A stretch of DNA of 64,000 bases. Source: Phycisphaerae bacterium (GTDB taxonomy: Bacteria > Planctomycetota > Phycisphaerae > UBA1845). The number at the start of each line of letters is the position of its first letter. Position 1 is the first letter of the stretch. Where the stretch lies: NCBI GenBank assembly GCA_022072505.1, contig JAJVHU010000057.1, positions 1-64,000 on the forward strand. The letters are read 5' to 3'. Shown piece after piece: positions 34,861-43,364 of this stretch. Both the position numbers and the translations under genes were made by a program. The notes below the pieces were generated by a model, which did no database searches, had not been told where the DNA came from, and worked only from the letters and a program-made list of their open reading frames with translations.

Positions 34861-35705
34861 CAGGGTTTTCCGGCGGCTTCGGCGCGGCGGCGGCGTTCGC
34901 CTTCGCGGCGGTGCTCGGGAAACGCCCACTCCAGCAGGCGCTGCGGGACGAGGCGTCGCACGAGCGGTTTGACCCAGCCGAGGGCGCCGTCCTCGAAAGC
35001 GTCGCGGACGCGCGTCAGGACGCGGTCGCGGAACGTGTCATGATTGAGTTCGGCGCGGACGCGCAGATCCTTCGCCGTGAGAGGGAACCCGACGAATTCC
35101 GCCAGCTCCGCGGCGACGGCGTCGGGCTGCTGAACGCAGCGCTCGTAATGCAGCTCGAAAGGCGTCACCGCGCACTCGGCGAGGGCGGCGCGGGCCGCGT
35201 CAAGGTGATCTCGCGCCAGGTCGGCGATCGCGGCGGGCGACAGTTCTCCGAGAATCTTGCTGTGATTGCGCACGATGCTGTGATAGATGCCCTCGCTGCG
35301 GCGGTGAACCAGGATGAACCGGGTCGTCGCGCGGTCCAGCAGCGGCAACCAGAACGGCAGCGTGAAGCAAAGGCGGACGTCCTTCCAGACCCACGGCGAC
35401 CGCTCGTTGTAGAACGCGAGGAAGCGGCGGTGGCGCTCGTCCGGGGCGATCGCCCGGATCCGGTCGCGCACCTCCCGCGTCACCGGTTCGTAGCGCCAGG
35501 TGTTGTGATGCGGGAATCCGGCGCGGCGGAGCAGATCGACGTTCAGGTCAAGCAGGTCGCGGGCCTCGAAGTAACCCAGCGGGTTGGCGTCGCTGGCGGG
35601 CGCGGCCTGCTCACCGACGAAATATCCCTGTCCGGCGAAGATGCCGGCGGTCATGCTCGTGCCGGAGCGCGCCATGCCGGTGATGATGACGTTCGGTCGG
35701 TTCAT
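34860..35705 (-). CDS. Sulfotransferase family protein
   Basis: A 281-residue PAPS-dependent sulfotransferase-like protein. IITGMARSGTSMTAGIFAGQ at residues ~6-26 is the 5'-phosphosulfate-binding loop, and RFILVHRRSEGIYHSIVRNHS near residue 130 is the 3'-phosphate-binding part. VWKDVRLCFTLPFW lies between them. It probably sulfates a sugar of the extracellular polymer made by this locus. I chose ATG 35705, which overlaps the stop of the upstream GNAT-like gene (ATGA). A family A hairpin starts at its stop codon. Confidence 0.9.
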   Translation of the reverse strand: MNRPNVIITGMARSGTSMTAGIFAGQGYFVGEQAAPASDANPLGYFEARDLLDLNVDLLRRAGFPHHNTWRYEPVTREVRDRIRAIAPDERHRRFLAFYNERSPWVWKDVRLCFTLPFWLPLLDRATTRFILVHRRSEGIYHSIVRNHSKILGELSPAAIADLARDHLDAARAALAECAVTPFELHYERCVQQPDAVAAELAEFVGFPLTAKDLRVRAELNHDTFRDRVLTRVRDAFEDGALGWVKPLVRRLVPQRLLEWAFPEHRREGERRRRAEAAGKP

Positions 35706-37009
35706 GCCTCGTCGGTCTCCGCGGGTTCCGGGGGCGGCGGATCGTGACGCACGTCGTCCGGGTCGCGCAGGTAGCGCCCCGTCGGCCAGACCGGACGGGT
35801 AAAAAGCAGGCGGTTCTTCAACGTCGGCCGCCCGATCAGCAGATCGCTTCCGGCGCGCGGTTCGGCAAGCCAGCGGCGTTTGTGCTCGGTCAGTCCGCCG
35901 AGGAAGTCGTAAGTCCGGACGCCTTCCTCGATCAGGCGCTCGATCGACCACTGCCGCAGGGCGTTGCCGACGCCCCGGGGCGCGGACGGGTCGAAGCCCT
36001 CCTGCATCTGGTGGTAAACGCCGTCGTACACGTATCCGAGCTGCACCGCGACGATCTGTCCGGCAAGCCGCGCCGCGTACATCCGCAGCCAGCCGCGATC
36101 CTGCGCGCGAGGGGCGAAATCACGGTAGAAGTCGGCCTCTTTCGGCTTGCGGAAAAAGGATCCGCGCAGCCCGACCGCCGACCAGCGCAGGTCGTTGAGA
36201 CGGAAAAGCGTCTCCAGCGCCTCCGGAAGCGGCGCCGCATCGTGAAACCTCTCGAATGCGATCCCGGCGGCGGTCAACTGCTTCATCCGCCGCCGCAGCA
36301 TCGATCGCGCGTTGCTCGACAATCGGGCGAAGAACGCCTCGAACGTCTCCGGCAGGGAAACGCACGAGAAGGCGCGATCGCGGGATTGCACGCGCCAGCC
36401 GAATTTGTCCGCACTCGCGCGGATGCGCTCCGCGGCGCCGGTCCACCCGGCGAGCTTCGTCATCCACATCACGTCCCAGCGATCGCCGCGCGCCTCGAGG
36501 GCTTGCAGGAGTTCCGCTCCGACGGCCTCGCAGCCGTGACGCACGATCACGTCCGGGTATTCCGCGCCGCAGAACGTGTCGCCCAGCACGCGCAGACATC
36601 GGAAACGAACGAGGTTCACCAGCCGCATCGACGCCACGTAAAAGGGCGCCAGGCCGACGAGGCGTCCTTCTGCATCCCGCGCCGCAACGACCAGCACGCG
36701 CACTTCGGGCCGCACGGTCCGCATCCACGATCGGACCCAATCCGGCGTCAGGAACAAGGTGCGGGACGGGGAATCCGAAAGCAGGTCGTCCCACTCCGCC
36801 GCGAACGCCTCGAGGTCCGCGGCGCGCTCGATCAATGCGCACGATGCCGGCGCGGCGCTTGCGCGAGTTTGCACGTCGTCCGGCGGGATCGAGGTCGCCT
36901 CCGCACCCGGATTCAGACGTCCTGACACGGTTGTCGATTGCGCGTCCACGCCCGTGATATTACACCTTCCGACTTGAGGTCCGTCCAACGTCGCCTTGCG
37001 CGCCGCCAC
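35702..37009 (-). CDS. FemAB/BioF2-like GNAT acyltransferase
   Basis: A 435-residue protein with two GNAT-like halves. The first has FLTPDWVRSWMRTVRPEVRVLVVAARD (~90-115). The second has SSNARSMLRRRMKQLTAAGI and WLRMYAARLAGQIVAVQLGYVYDG, then YDFLGGLTEHKRRWLAEP, as in FemAB-type and PEP-CTERM/exopolysaccharide-locus acetyltransferases. It probably transfers an acyl or aminoacyl group to a polysaccharide or cell-wall precursor. The listed start is GTG 37009; the first ~55 residues look disordered and the true start may be downstream. It is coupled to the sulfotransferase gene. Confidence 0.85.
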   Translation of the reverse strand: MAARKATLDGPQVGRCNITGVDAQSTTVSGRLNPGAEATSIPPDDVQTRASAAPASCALIERAADLEAFAAEWDDLLSDSPSRTLFLTPDWVRSWMRTVRPEVRVLVVAARDAEGRLVGLAPFYVASMRLVNLVRFRCLRVLGDTFCGAEYPDVIVRHGCEAVGAELLQALEARGDRWDVMWMTKLAGWTGAAERIRASADKFGWRVQSRDRAFSCVSLPETFEAFFARLSSNARSMLRRRMKQLTAAGIAFERFHDAAPLPEALETLFRLNDLRWSAVGLRGSFFRKPKEADFYRDFAPRAQDRGWLRMYAARLAGQIVAVQLGYVYDGVYHQMQEGFDPSAPRGVGNALRQWSIERLIEEGVRTYDFLGGLTEHKRRWLAEPRAGSDLLIGRPTLKNRLLFTRPVWPTGRYLRDPDDVRHDPPPPEPAETDEA

Positions 37010-37224
37010 CGCCGCTGCGCGACGGGGTATCTATCGGTCAGCATCAGGACGGACGGGCGCGACGCGCGGTCCGTTGCGGACCCGGGGACGGGCCTGCCGG
37101 CGGACCGCGCAGATTCCGCCCGACCCCTGCCGAAAGCCCGCCCGCGCCCCAACCGATAACGCTGGTGACCGGACCGCGCCTCTCGGCGGGTCCGTCAGGA
37201 CAGGATTCCCGGAGGAACCCGCAG

Positions 37225-38724
37225 ATGAAACTTGCAATGTGGCGCGTGGGGACGGCCGGTCTGATCGTCGGGGCGTTGGTGGCGGGGTGCGGCTGGAACG
37301 CCTCCAACTTCTTCGCGGACGGAGGCGGCGGGGACTTTCTCGTCACCGGGCGCACGCTCAGTCATTTCGAAGCCGTGCAGGTGGATCCGCGGTCCGAAGA
37401 CTCCGCCGGTCCCTTGTTCGTCAAATCCGCAGACCTCGACGGCGACGGGCGGCTCGATCTGGTGACGGCGTGGGCGCAATCCCAGCCGGTGCAGATTCAC
37501 CTGCAACGCGTGAACGACGACGGGGAGATCGGATTTCAGACGACGACCCTGGCGGGCAACATCCCGGTCACGATGACGGCGGATCTTGCCGTCGCGGACC
37601 TGGACGGCGACGACCGTCCGGACATCATCCTGATGGCGAAGAGCCGCAACCTTGACGACACGGCACAGGCGACGCTCGACGGAGCGATCATTGTTTTCTT
37701 CGGACCCGAGGACGCCGCCGCGCTGACCGACCCGCTGCAGTGGCAGGAGGTGCTGCTGACGACGACGGCGCTGACCGGGGCGGGGTCGCTGGATCCGACG
37801 GACCCTGAGACCGGCGGTTACACCGCGATGGATGTCGGCGACGTCGATCTGGACGGCGATCTGGACATCGTGGCGGCGCTGAACAGCGAAGCGGAGGAGG
37901 ATGAAGCGGAGGCCTCAGGGCGCATTGAGCTTTTCTCGAATCCGGGCGTCGCGCGGGCGCGGCGCGGGGGAGAGTGGGCGCGGTTCCGGCACACCGGGAC
38001 GGGCGAGTTGTCGTTGGAGGTCCGGCAGAGCACGGTGAAGGACGTGATGCTGCTGGACGTGGACCGCGACGGCGATCTTGACGTCGTGTTGACGCGGCCG
38101 GACGCAGCGAGTCTGAACGTCCGCTGGTTGAGCAATCCGGTCATCCGGCTTGAGGGGTTTCCGGCGGAGTGGGCGACGAACACGATCGGACAGGTGGCGA
38201 CGTCGGCGGACGCGCTGGCGTCGGGCGACCTCGACGGCGACGGCATTGCGGATGTGCTCGTGCGGTCCAACGCCGGACGAGTGATACAGTGGTTCCGCGG
38301 TCCGCGCACGCCGTCGGTCTCCCGCAATGTTCCGTGGCAGGTGTACACGCTGGCCGAATTCCGGCAGCGCACGCCGCAGGGGATGACCGTGGGGGACGTG
38401 GACTTGGATGGTCAATCCGAGGTCATCATTGCCGCGGAAGGCGGGATCGCGTATTTCGAGCCGGGCGACTCCGCGTTCGAGCAGTGGCGCGAGCGCCTCG
38501 TCGTCGACGACCTGACGGGCGAGACCAACCCCGACGCCCCGCCGACGACCGACCCGCTGGTGGAGCCCGGCGACGTCGCCGGCGCGACGCTGACGCGCTC
38601 GATCCACGCCGCTGATCTTGACGGCGACGGAAGCGTCGACTTCATCGCCACCCTCGACCGAAGCGGCTTGTCCGGACTGACCAACGACGCACTGGTCTGG
38701 TTCCGCAACACGCTGAACCCGTGA
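37225..38724 (+). CDS. FG-GAP/VCBS-repeat lipoprotein
   Basis: A 499-residue lipoprotein: signal MKLAMWRVGTAGLIVGALVA with lipobox AGC, then a beta-propeller of FG-GAP/VCBS repeats. Ca-binding loops of the form DLDGDGRLDLV recur at least six times (for example KSADLDGDGRLDLVT, VADLDGDDRPDIIL, GDVDLDGDLDIVA, LDVDRDGDLDVVL, GDLDGDGIADVLV, ADLDGDGSVDFIA). These propellers are surface adhesion or binding modules. GGAGG precedes the ATG at 37225. It stands 67 bases upstream of glgX. Confidence 0.88.
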   Translation: MKLAMWRVGTAGLIVGALVAGCGWNASNFFADGGGGDFLVTGRTLSHFEAVQVDPRSEDSAGPLFVKSADLDGDGRLDLVTAWAQSQPVQIHLQRVNDDGEIGFQTTTLAGNIPVTMTADLAVADLDGDDRPDIILMAKSRNLDDTAQATLDGAIIVFFGPEDAAALTDPLQWQEVLLTTTALTGAGSLDPTDPETGGYTAMDVGDVDLDGDLDIVAALNSEAEEDEAEASGRIELFSNPGVARARRGGEWARFRHTGTGELSLEVRQSTVKDVMLLDVDRDGDLDVVLTRPDAASLNVRWLSNPVIRLEGFPAEWATNTIGQVATSADALASGDLDGDGIADVLVRSNAGRVIQWFRGPRTPSVSRNVPWQVYTLAEFRQRTPQGMTVGDVDLDGQSEVIIAAEGGIAYFEPGDSAFEQWRERLVVDDLTGETNPDAPPTTDPLVEPGDVAGATLTRSIHAADLDGDGSVDFIATLDRSGLSGLTNDALVWFRNTLNP

Positions 38725-38791
38725 CCGGCGCCCCGAACTTAGGCCTCCCCGGGATTGAGCGACGCCGGTTCCGGCGCACAATACCACGGGA

Positions 38792-41086
38792 ATGAGCCTT
38801 CTACCCCAATGTGCGGGCGCCGGCGCGGAAGTTCCACGCCCGATCCGCGTTTTTTCAGCCGATGCTGAAGGCATCGACCTGTGCATCTTCGACGCTTCCG
38901 ACCCGAACCGGAAGCCCGACGTTATTCCGATGACGCGGCGCGAACCGTGGGAGTGGACCGCGGACGGCGCGCGGGCGGGATTGAGGTACGCCTTCCGCGC
39001 ATCCGGACCCTGGGAGCCGCGGCGGGGGCTGACATTCAATCCGAACAAGCTGCTGCTGGACCCGCTGGCGCCGGCGATCACCGGAGGGGTGCGCTGGGAC
39101 GACGCGGTGTTCGGTTATCGCGCGGGCGAAAACGGCTGGGACGGCGCGGCGGATTCGCGGGACAGCGCGGCGTTCGTGCCTCGCGGGCTGATCGTCGACG
39201 AGGCGTTCGACTGGGGCGACGACCGGTCGCCGGCGACGCCCTGGCGCGACACTTTCATTTATGAATGCCATGTCAAAGGCGCCACCCTGCTGCATCCCGA
39301 CGTGCCGGAGCAAGACCGCGGCCGGTATCTCGGTCTTGCGTCCGAAGCCTTTCTCGATCACGTGCAATCGCTCGGCGTCACGGCGCTGGAGCTGATGCCG
39401 GTGCAGGCGAGCCTGACGCGGCGCTGGCTGACGGAGAAGGGGCTGACGAATTACTGGGGGTACGACCCGGTTTCGTTCGTCGCTCCGGACGCGCGCTTCG
39501 CCAGCGGGGATCGGGGCGAGCAGGTCGTCGAGTTCAAGCGGATGATCCAGGCGCTGCACGCGCGGGGTCTCGAGGTGATTCTCGACGTGGTGTTCAATCA
39601 CACGGTCGAAGGCGACCAGACCGGTCCGACGCTGTCGCTGCGCGGGCTGAACAACCGCGCGTATTACCGGCTGGACGCGGAGGGACGTTGCATCGACTGC
39701 ACCGGCTGCGGGAACGCGATCAACACGGATCACCCGCTGACGCGGCGGGTGATCCTCGATGCGCTGCGGACGTGGGTGACGCGGATGCACGTGGACGGGT
39801 TCCGGCTGGACCTGGCGTCCACGCTCGGGCGTCGCGGGGAGGGCGGATTCGATCCGGAGCACCCGCTGATCGTCGAGATGCGCGAGGATTCCGTGCTTGC
39901 GCGGGTGAAGATCATCGCCGAACCGTGGGATGCGCGGGCGGACGGGTATGCGCTGGGGCGTTTTCCGCGCGGCTGGCCGGAGTGGAACGACCGCTTCCGG
40001 GATCGCGTGCGCCGCTTCTGGCGCGGCGACGGCGGGCAGATCGGGGCGATCGCGTCCGCCGTCGCGGGCGGCAGCGATCTGCTTTCCGCGAAGCAGGGTC
40101 CGCTGGGCGGAGTCAACTTCGTCGCCTGTCACGACGGGTTCACGCTGCGCGACCTGACGATGTACGAGCGGCGACATAACGACGCCAACGGCGAGCACGG
40201 GCGCGACGGGCACGCGGACAATCTCAGCCGCAACTGGGGCGTCGAAGGCCCGACCGGCGATCCGCGCATCCTGCGGCTCCGCGATCGCGCGCAGCGTAAT
40301 CTCCTCGCGACCGTGGCGTTGTCGATCGGCGTTCCGATGATCGCCGCCGGCGACGAATTCGGGCGCACGCAAGGCGGGAACAACAACGCCTACTGCCAGG
40401 ATAATGTCATCTCGTGGCTGCGCTGGCCGGCGGAAGCCCGCACCGCGGACGCCAGCCGCCCGGATCCGGAAGCCCGCTCCCTCACGGCGGCGGCTCGGTT
40501 CGATCGTCGGGCGGACCGATCAACGTCGGGGGCGTCGCCGATCGGGGGCGAGGCGAGCGCTCCGTCGCTTCTGACGTTTGCGCGGGACGTATTCGCCTTG
40601 CGCCGGGCGCTCGGCGTATTCCGAGCGGAGCGCTTCCTGACGGGGACGGCGCCTTGCCCTTGCGGAATCGAGGACGTGGCGTGGCGGCATCCGGACGGAA
40701 TGCCGATGACGCACGAGACGTGGCACGAGCCTGAGCGTCGCGCCCTGCTGATGTTGCGGCACGGGCACGACGCCGACGCGAGCGAAGGTTCGGGAGCGGC
40801 TGATGGCGCCGCATCCGCGGGGCACACCGTCGCTTGTCTTTTCAATGCCGGCGCGGGGACGGCGTGGTTCATGCTGCCTCGGCTGCCGATCTCCGGGCGC
40901 TGGGTCCGCGCGCTGAGCACGCTTCGTAATGTGACGATTCCGAAGGCGATCCGGTCCGGCCGGGTGCGCGTTCCGCCGTATTCCCTGGCGGTTCTGACGT
41001 TCGCATCGGACGGGGATCGGGGGTCGTCAGTCGGAGAGCGGGTATTCGAAGATCGGGGACTCGGGGTGCTCGCCGCTCCACGGTGA
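38792..41086 (+). CDS. glgX: Glycogen debranching enzyme GlgX (isoamylase-type)
   Basis: A 764-residue GH13 enzyme that hydrolyses alpha-1,6 branches of glycogen. An N-terminal CBM48-like part (to ~150) leads to the barrel. FNHTVEGDQTGPTLSLRGLN and YYRLDAEGRCIDCTGCGN are GlgX-specific; MHVDGFRLDLAS holds the nucleophile Asp, KIIAEPWDA the acid Glu, and VNFVACHDGFTLRDL the third carboxylate. GRTQGGNNNAYCQDN follows. The last ~25 residues (after VLTFASDG) are not typical and may reflect a displaced stop. It begins 67 bases after the FG-GAP lipoprotein gene. Confidence 0.94.
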   Translation: MSLLPQCAGAGAEVPRPIRVFSADAEGIDLCIFDASDPNRKPDVIPMTRREPWEWTADGARAGLRYAFRASGPWEPRRGLTFNPNKLLLDPLAPAITGGVRWDDAVFGYRAGENGWDGAADSRDSAAFVPRGLIVDEAFDWGDDRSPATPWRDTFIYECHVKGATLLHPDVPEQDRGRYLGLASEAFLDHVQSLGVTALELMPVQASLTRRWLTEKGLTNYWGYDPVSFVAPDARFASGDRGEQVVEFKRMIQALHARGLEVILDVVFNHTVEGDQTGPTLSLRGLNNRAYYRLDAEGRCIDCTGCGNAINTDHPLTRRVILDALRTWVTRMHVDGFRLDLASTLGRRGEGGFDPEHPLIVEMREDSVLARVKIIAEPWDARADGYALGRFPRGWPEWNDRFRDRVRRFWRGDGGQIGAIASAVAGGSDLLSAKQGPLGGVNFVACHDGFTLRDLTMYERRHNDANGEHGRDGHADNLSRNWGVEGPTGDPRILRLRDRAQRNLLATVALSIGVPMIAAGDEFGRTQGGNNNAYCQDNVISWLRWPAEARTADASRPDPEARSLTAAARFDRRADRSTSGASPIGGEASAPSLLTFARDVFALRRALGVFRAERFLTGTAPCPCGIEDVAWRHPDGMPMTHETWHEPERRALLMLRHGHDADASEGSGAADGAASAGHTVACLFNAGAGTAWFMLPRLPISGRWVRALSTLRNVTIPKAIRSGRVRVPPYSLAVLTFASDGDRGSSVGERVFEDRGLGVLAAPR

Positions 41087-41163
41087 CTCCGTGCCTCGTT
41101 GCCTTGGACGCTGTTTCAAAACGGTCGCCCACCGACTCGGTCGGCTGGAATCCTTGACAGAAT

Positions 41164-41191
41164 TCGCGCGGGCTGAAGCCTCGCGGCTCGG
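41164..41191 (-). repeat. Family A hairpin repeat, copy 4
   Basis: Minus strand CCGAGCCGCGAGGCTTCAGC followed by CCGCGCG. It lies 61 bases after the 3' end of tRNA-Leu(CAA), in the same orientation as the pnt operon and tRNA. It is part of an ~80-base block (41111-41191) that matches 33374-33453 inverted at roughly 90 percent identity by eye. Confidence 0.75.
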
Positions 41192-41251
41192 TTTTGAAGC
41201 CGCGTCTTAGCTGACGCCGCCCGAATCCGCGTCGTTTTGGCGAGGTGATGA

Positions 41252-41335
41252 TGCCGGAGGTGGGAATCGAACCCACACTCTGTTGCCAGAACGGGATTTT
41301 GAATCCCGCGCGTCTGCCAGTTCCGCCACTCCGGC
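41252..41335 (-). tRNA. tRNA-Leu(CAA)
   Basis: The minus strand gives an 84-base class II tRNA: acceptor GCCGGAG/CTCCGGC with discriminator A, anticodon stem CGGGA/TCCCG with loop TTCAAAA (anticodon CAA), a long variable arm, and T loop TTCGATT. CCA is not encoded. It lies 61 bases after the pntB stop on the same strand. Confidence 0.95.
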
Positions 41336-41396
41336 GTGGGTGACGCCTGCGCAGGATACTCGCGCCCGCCGCGCATGCAAGGACGCGGCGCCCGCG

Positions 41397-42800
41397 TCAA
41401 TGCAGCCCGCCGCCGGAGAACTGTTTGACGAGGTCGCCGACGACGGCCTTGGCGTCGCCGAAGAGCATGTACGTGTGCTCTCCGAAGTACAATTCGTTGT
41501 CGATTCCGGCGAAACCCGGGTTTTTACTGCGTTTGATGGCGAAGACGGTCTTGGCGCGGTCGGCCTCGATGATCGGCATGCCGGAGATCGGGCTTCCGGG
41601 ATGCCTGGCCGCGGGGTTGACCACGTCGTTGGCGCCGATGACGAGGCAGACGTCGGCCTGCGGCATGTCGGGGTTGATCGAGTCCATCTCGACGAGGTCG
41701 TCGTAGGGGATCTCGGCCTCGGCGAGGAGGACGTTCATATGCCCGGGCATGCGTCCGGCGACGGGGTGGATCGCGAACTTGCAGGTGATTCCGCGTTTCT
41801 TGAGCTGGTCGTACAACTCGCGGACCTTGTGCTGGGCCTGGGCGACGGCCATCCCGTAACCCGGGACGATGACGACGAGGTTCGCCTGTTCGAGCACCTG
41901 CGCCGCGCCCTCGAGGGTCTCGGGCTTGTACGCCTTCTGCTCGCCGGCGGCGGCGGTCTGCTGCACCTGTCCGAAGGCGCCGAAGAGCACGTTGAAGAAC
42001 GAGCGGTTCATCGCCTTGCACATGATGATCGAGAGGATCAGACCGCTGGAGCCGTCGAGGGCGCCGGCGGTGATGAGCAGCTTGTTGTCGAGAACGAAGC
42101 CCATCGCGACGGCGGAAAGCCCGGCGTAGGAGTTGAGGATCGAGATGACGGTCGGCATGTCCGCGCCGCCGATCGGCATGACCAGCATCCAGCCGAAGTT
42201 CAGGGAGAGGATGATGACCAGGGCGAAGACCCACGGCGCCGCGGCGCCGGCGGGGTACACCATCAGAACGACGCCGAGGACGAGCGCCAGCGCCAGCGCC
42301 CCGAGGTTGACGAGCTTCTGCCCGTGATACACCCAGGGTCGCTGCGGAATCCACTTGATTTCCTGGAGTTTTCCCGCGGCGATGAGGCTTCCGGTGAACG
42401 TCAGGTATCCGAGAATGATCTCCACGACGATCGCCAGCATGCGGAACCCGGTGAGCATCTCGGGTTCGTGGGCGTACCAGTAGGCGTACTTGGCGGTGCC
42501 GACCAGCCCCGCGGCCAGACCGCCGAAAGCGTGGGAAAACGCCGTCCGCTGCGGAACGGCCGTCAAGGGAACCATCGCCAGCCAGATTCCCGGAACAATT
42601 GCCAGAAGGATCGGCAGGGCGACCCACCAGAAGCGCGCAACCTCGGGTTTCGCCCAGGTGGCCAGCACCGCGACGAGCATCGCCGCGACGCCGCCGAAGA
42701 CGCCGCGCCGCGCGGTCTTCGGATCGCTCATCCAGTGCAGGGAGAGGATGAAAAGCGCCGTGGACAGGAGGTAGGCCGTCTCTACCGCGTAGCGGCTCAT
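41397..42800 (-). CDS. pntB: NAD(P) transhydrogenase subunit beta
   Basis: A 467-residue inner-membrane protein that, with the alpha subunits, transfers hydride from NADH to NADP+ using the proton gradient. It has about nine membrane helices in the first ~290 residues (with GGADMPTVISILNSYAGLSAVAMGF, the proton-channel His/Asn region). The NADP-binding domain III follows: IVPGYGMAVAQAQ, HPVAGRMPGHMNVLLAEA, DVCLVIGANDVVNPAA and GKAVV-like DAKAVVGDLV at the end. Its ATG overlaps the stop of the PntA2-type gene by 4 bases. Confidence 0.97.
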   Translation of the reverse strand: MSRYAVETAYLLSTALFILSLHWMSDPKTARRGVFGGVAAMLVAVLATWAKPEVARFWWVALPILLAIVPGIWLAMVPLTAVPQRTAFSHAFGGLAAGLVGTAKYAYWYAHEPEMLTGFRMLAIVVEIILGYLTFTGSLIAAGKLQEIKWIPQRPWVYHGQKLVNLGALALALVLGVVLMVYPAGAAAPWVFALVIILSLNFGWMLVMPIGGADMPTVISILNSYAGLSAVAMGFVLDNKLLITAGALDGSSGLILSIIMCKAMNRSFFNVLFGAFGQVQQTAAAGEQKAYKPETLEGAAQVLEQANLVVIVPGYGMAVAQAQHKVRELYDQLKKRGITCKFAIHPVAGRMPGHMNVLLAEAEIPYDDLVEMDSINPDMPQADVCLVIGANDVVNPAARHPGSPISGMPIIEADRAKTVFAIKRSKNPGFAGIDNELYFGEHTYMLFGDAKAVVGDLVKQFSGGGLH

Positions 42801-43306
42801 GACTTCCCTCCTTCACGGGTCTTGAACATCTTGAGCATCCGGTCGGTGATGAGAAACCCGCTGATGATGTTGGTCATCGACGCGAACATCGCGATGCCGC
42901 CGAGGATGCGGATGCCCAGCGGATAATCCCGACCTCCCGCGACGATGATCGCCCCGACCACGGCGATGGCCGAGATCGCGTTGGTCAGGGACATCAGCGG
43001 CGTGTGCAGCAGGCGCGAGACGCGACGGATGACGCCGATGCCGATGAAGGTGGCGAGCATGAAGACGAACACCATCGACATGTAGTCCAGCGGCGCGTCA
43101 TGCCCGGTCGCTCCTGCGTCGCCGTCGTGCGCCGGAACCTGCTTTTGCGTGGTTCCCGCCCCGGCGGTCTCGTTCTTGTCAGGCTCGGTCGGCGCCGTCT
43201 CCGAGGCCGGCGTCTGCGGCGTCCGCGGTTCGCCCCCGCACCCCCCGATGCACGTCAGCGCCGTCATCGCCGCCGCCGCGTTCAACATTCTTCGTCGGTT
43301 CAACAT
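42797..43306 (-). CDS. Transhydrogenase PntA2-type membrane subunit with lipoprotein-like extension
   Basis: A 169-residue protein. The C-terminal ~90 residues are the transhydrogenase alpha-2 membrane part: YMSMVFVFMLATFIGIGVI, then RLLHTPLMSLTNAISAIAVV, a hallmark, and ITDRMLKMFK at the end. The N-terminal ~75 residues are unusual: MLNRRRMLNAAAAMTALTCI followed by GGC looks like a lipoprotein signal with lipobox IGGC, then a Pro/Thr/Glu-rich linker. Normal PntA2 proteins are about 100 residues and lack this. I chose ATG 43306, with GGGGAAG upstream; a GTG at 43324 is also possible. It is the middle gene of the operon. Confidence 0.9.
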   Translation of the reverse strand: MLNRRRMLNAAAAMTALTCIGGCGGEPRTPQTPASETAPTEPDKNETAGAGTTQKQVPAHDGDAGATGHDAPLDYMSMVFVFMLATFIGIGVIRRVSRLLHTPLMSLTNAISAIAVVGAIIVAGGRDYPLGIRILGGIAMFASMTNIISGFLITDRMLKMFKTREGGKS

Positions 43307-43364
43307 CGTCAGCTTCCCCAGCACTCGCTCCGCGTCACCTCCGCACCCGCGTCCTGTCTTCCCG

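Noticed and set aside
36938-37159. Short plus-strand frame between the GNAT-like and FG-GAP genes
   Set aside because: Arg/Pro-rich, no ribosome site, overlaps the GNAT-like start region.
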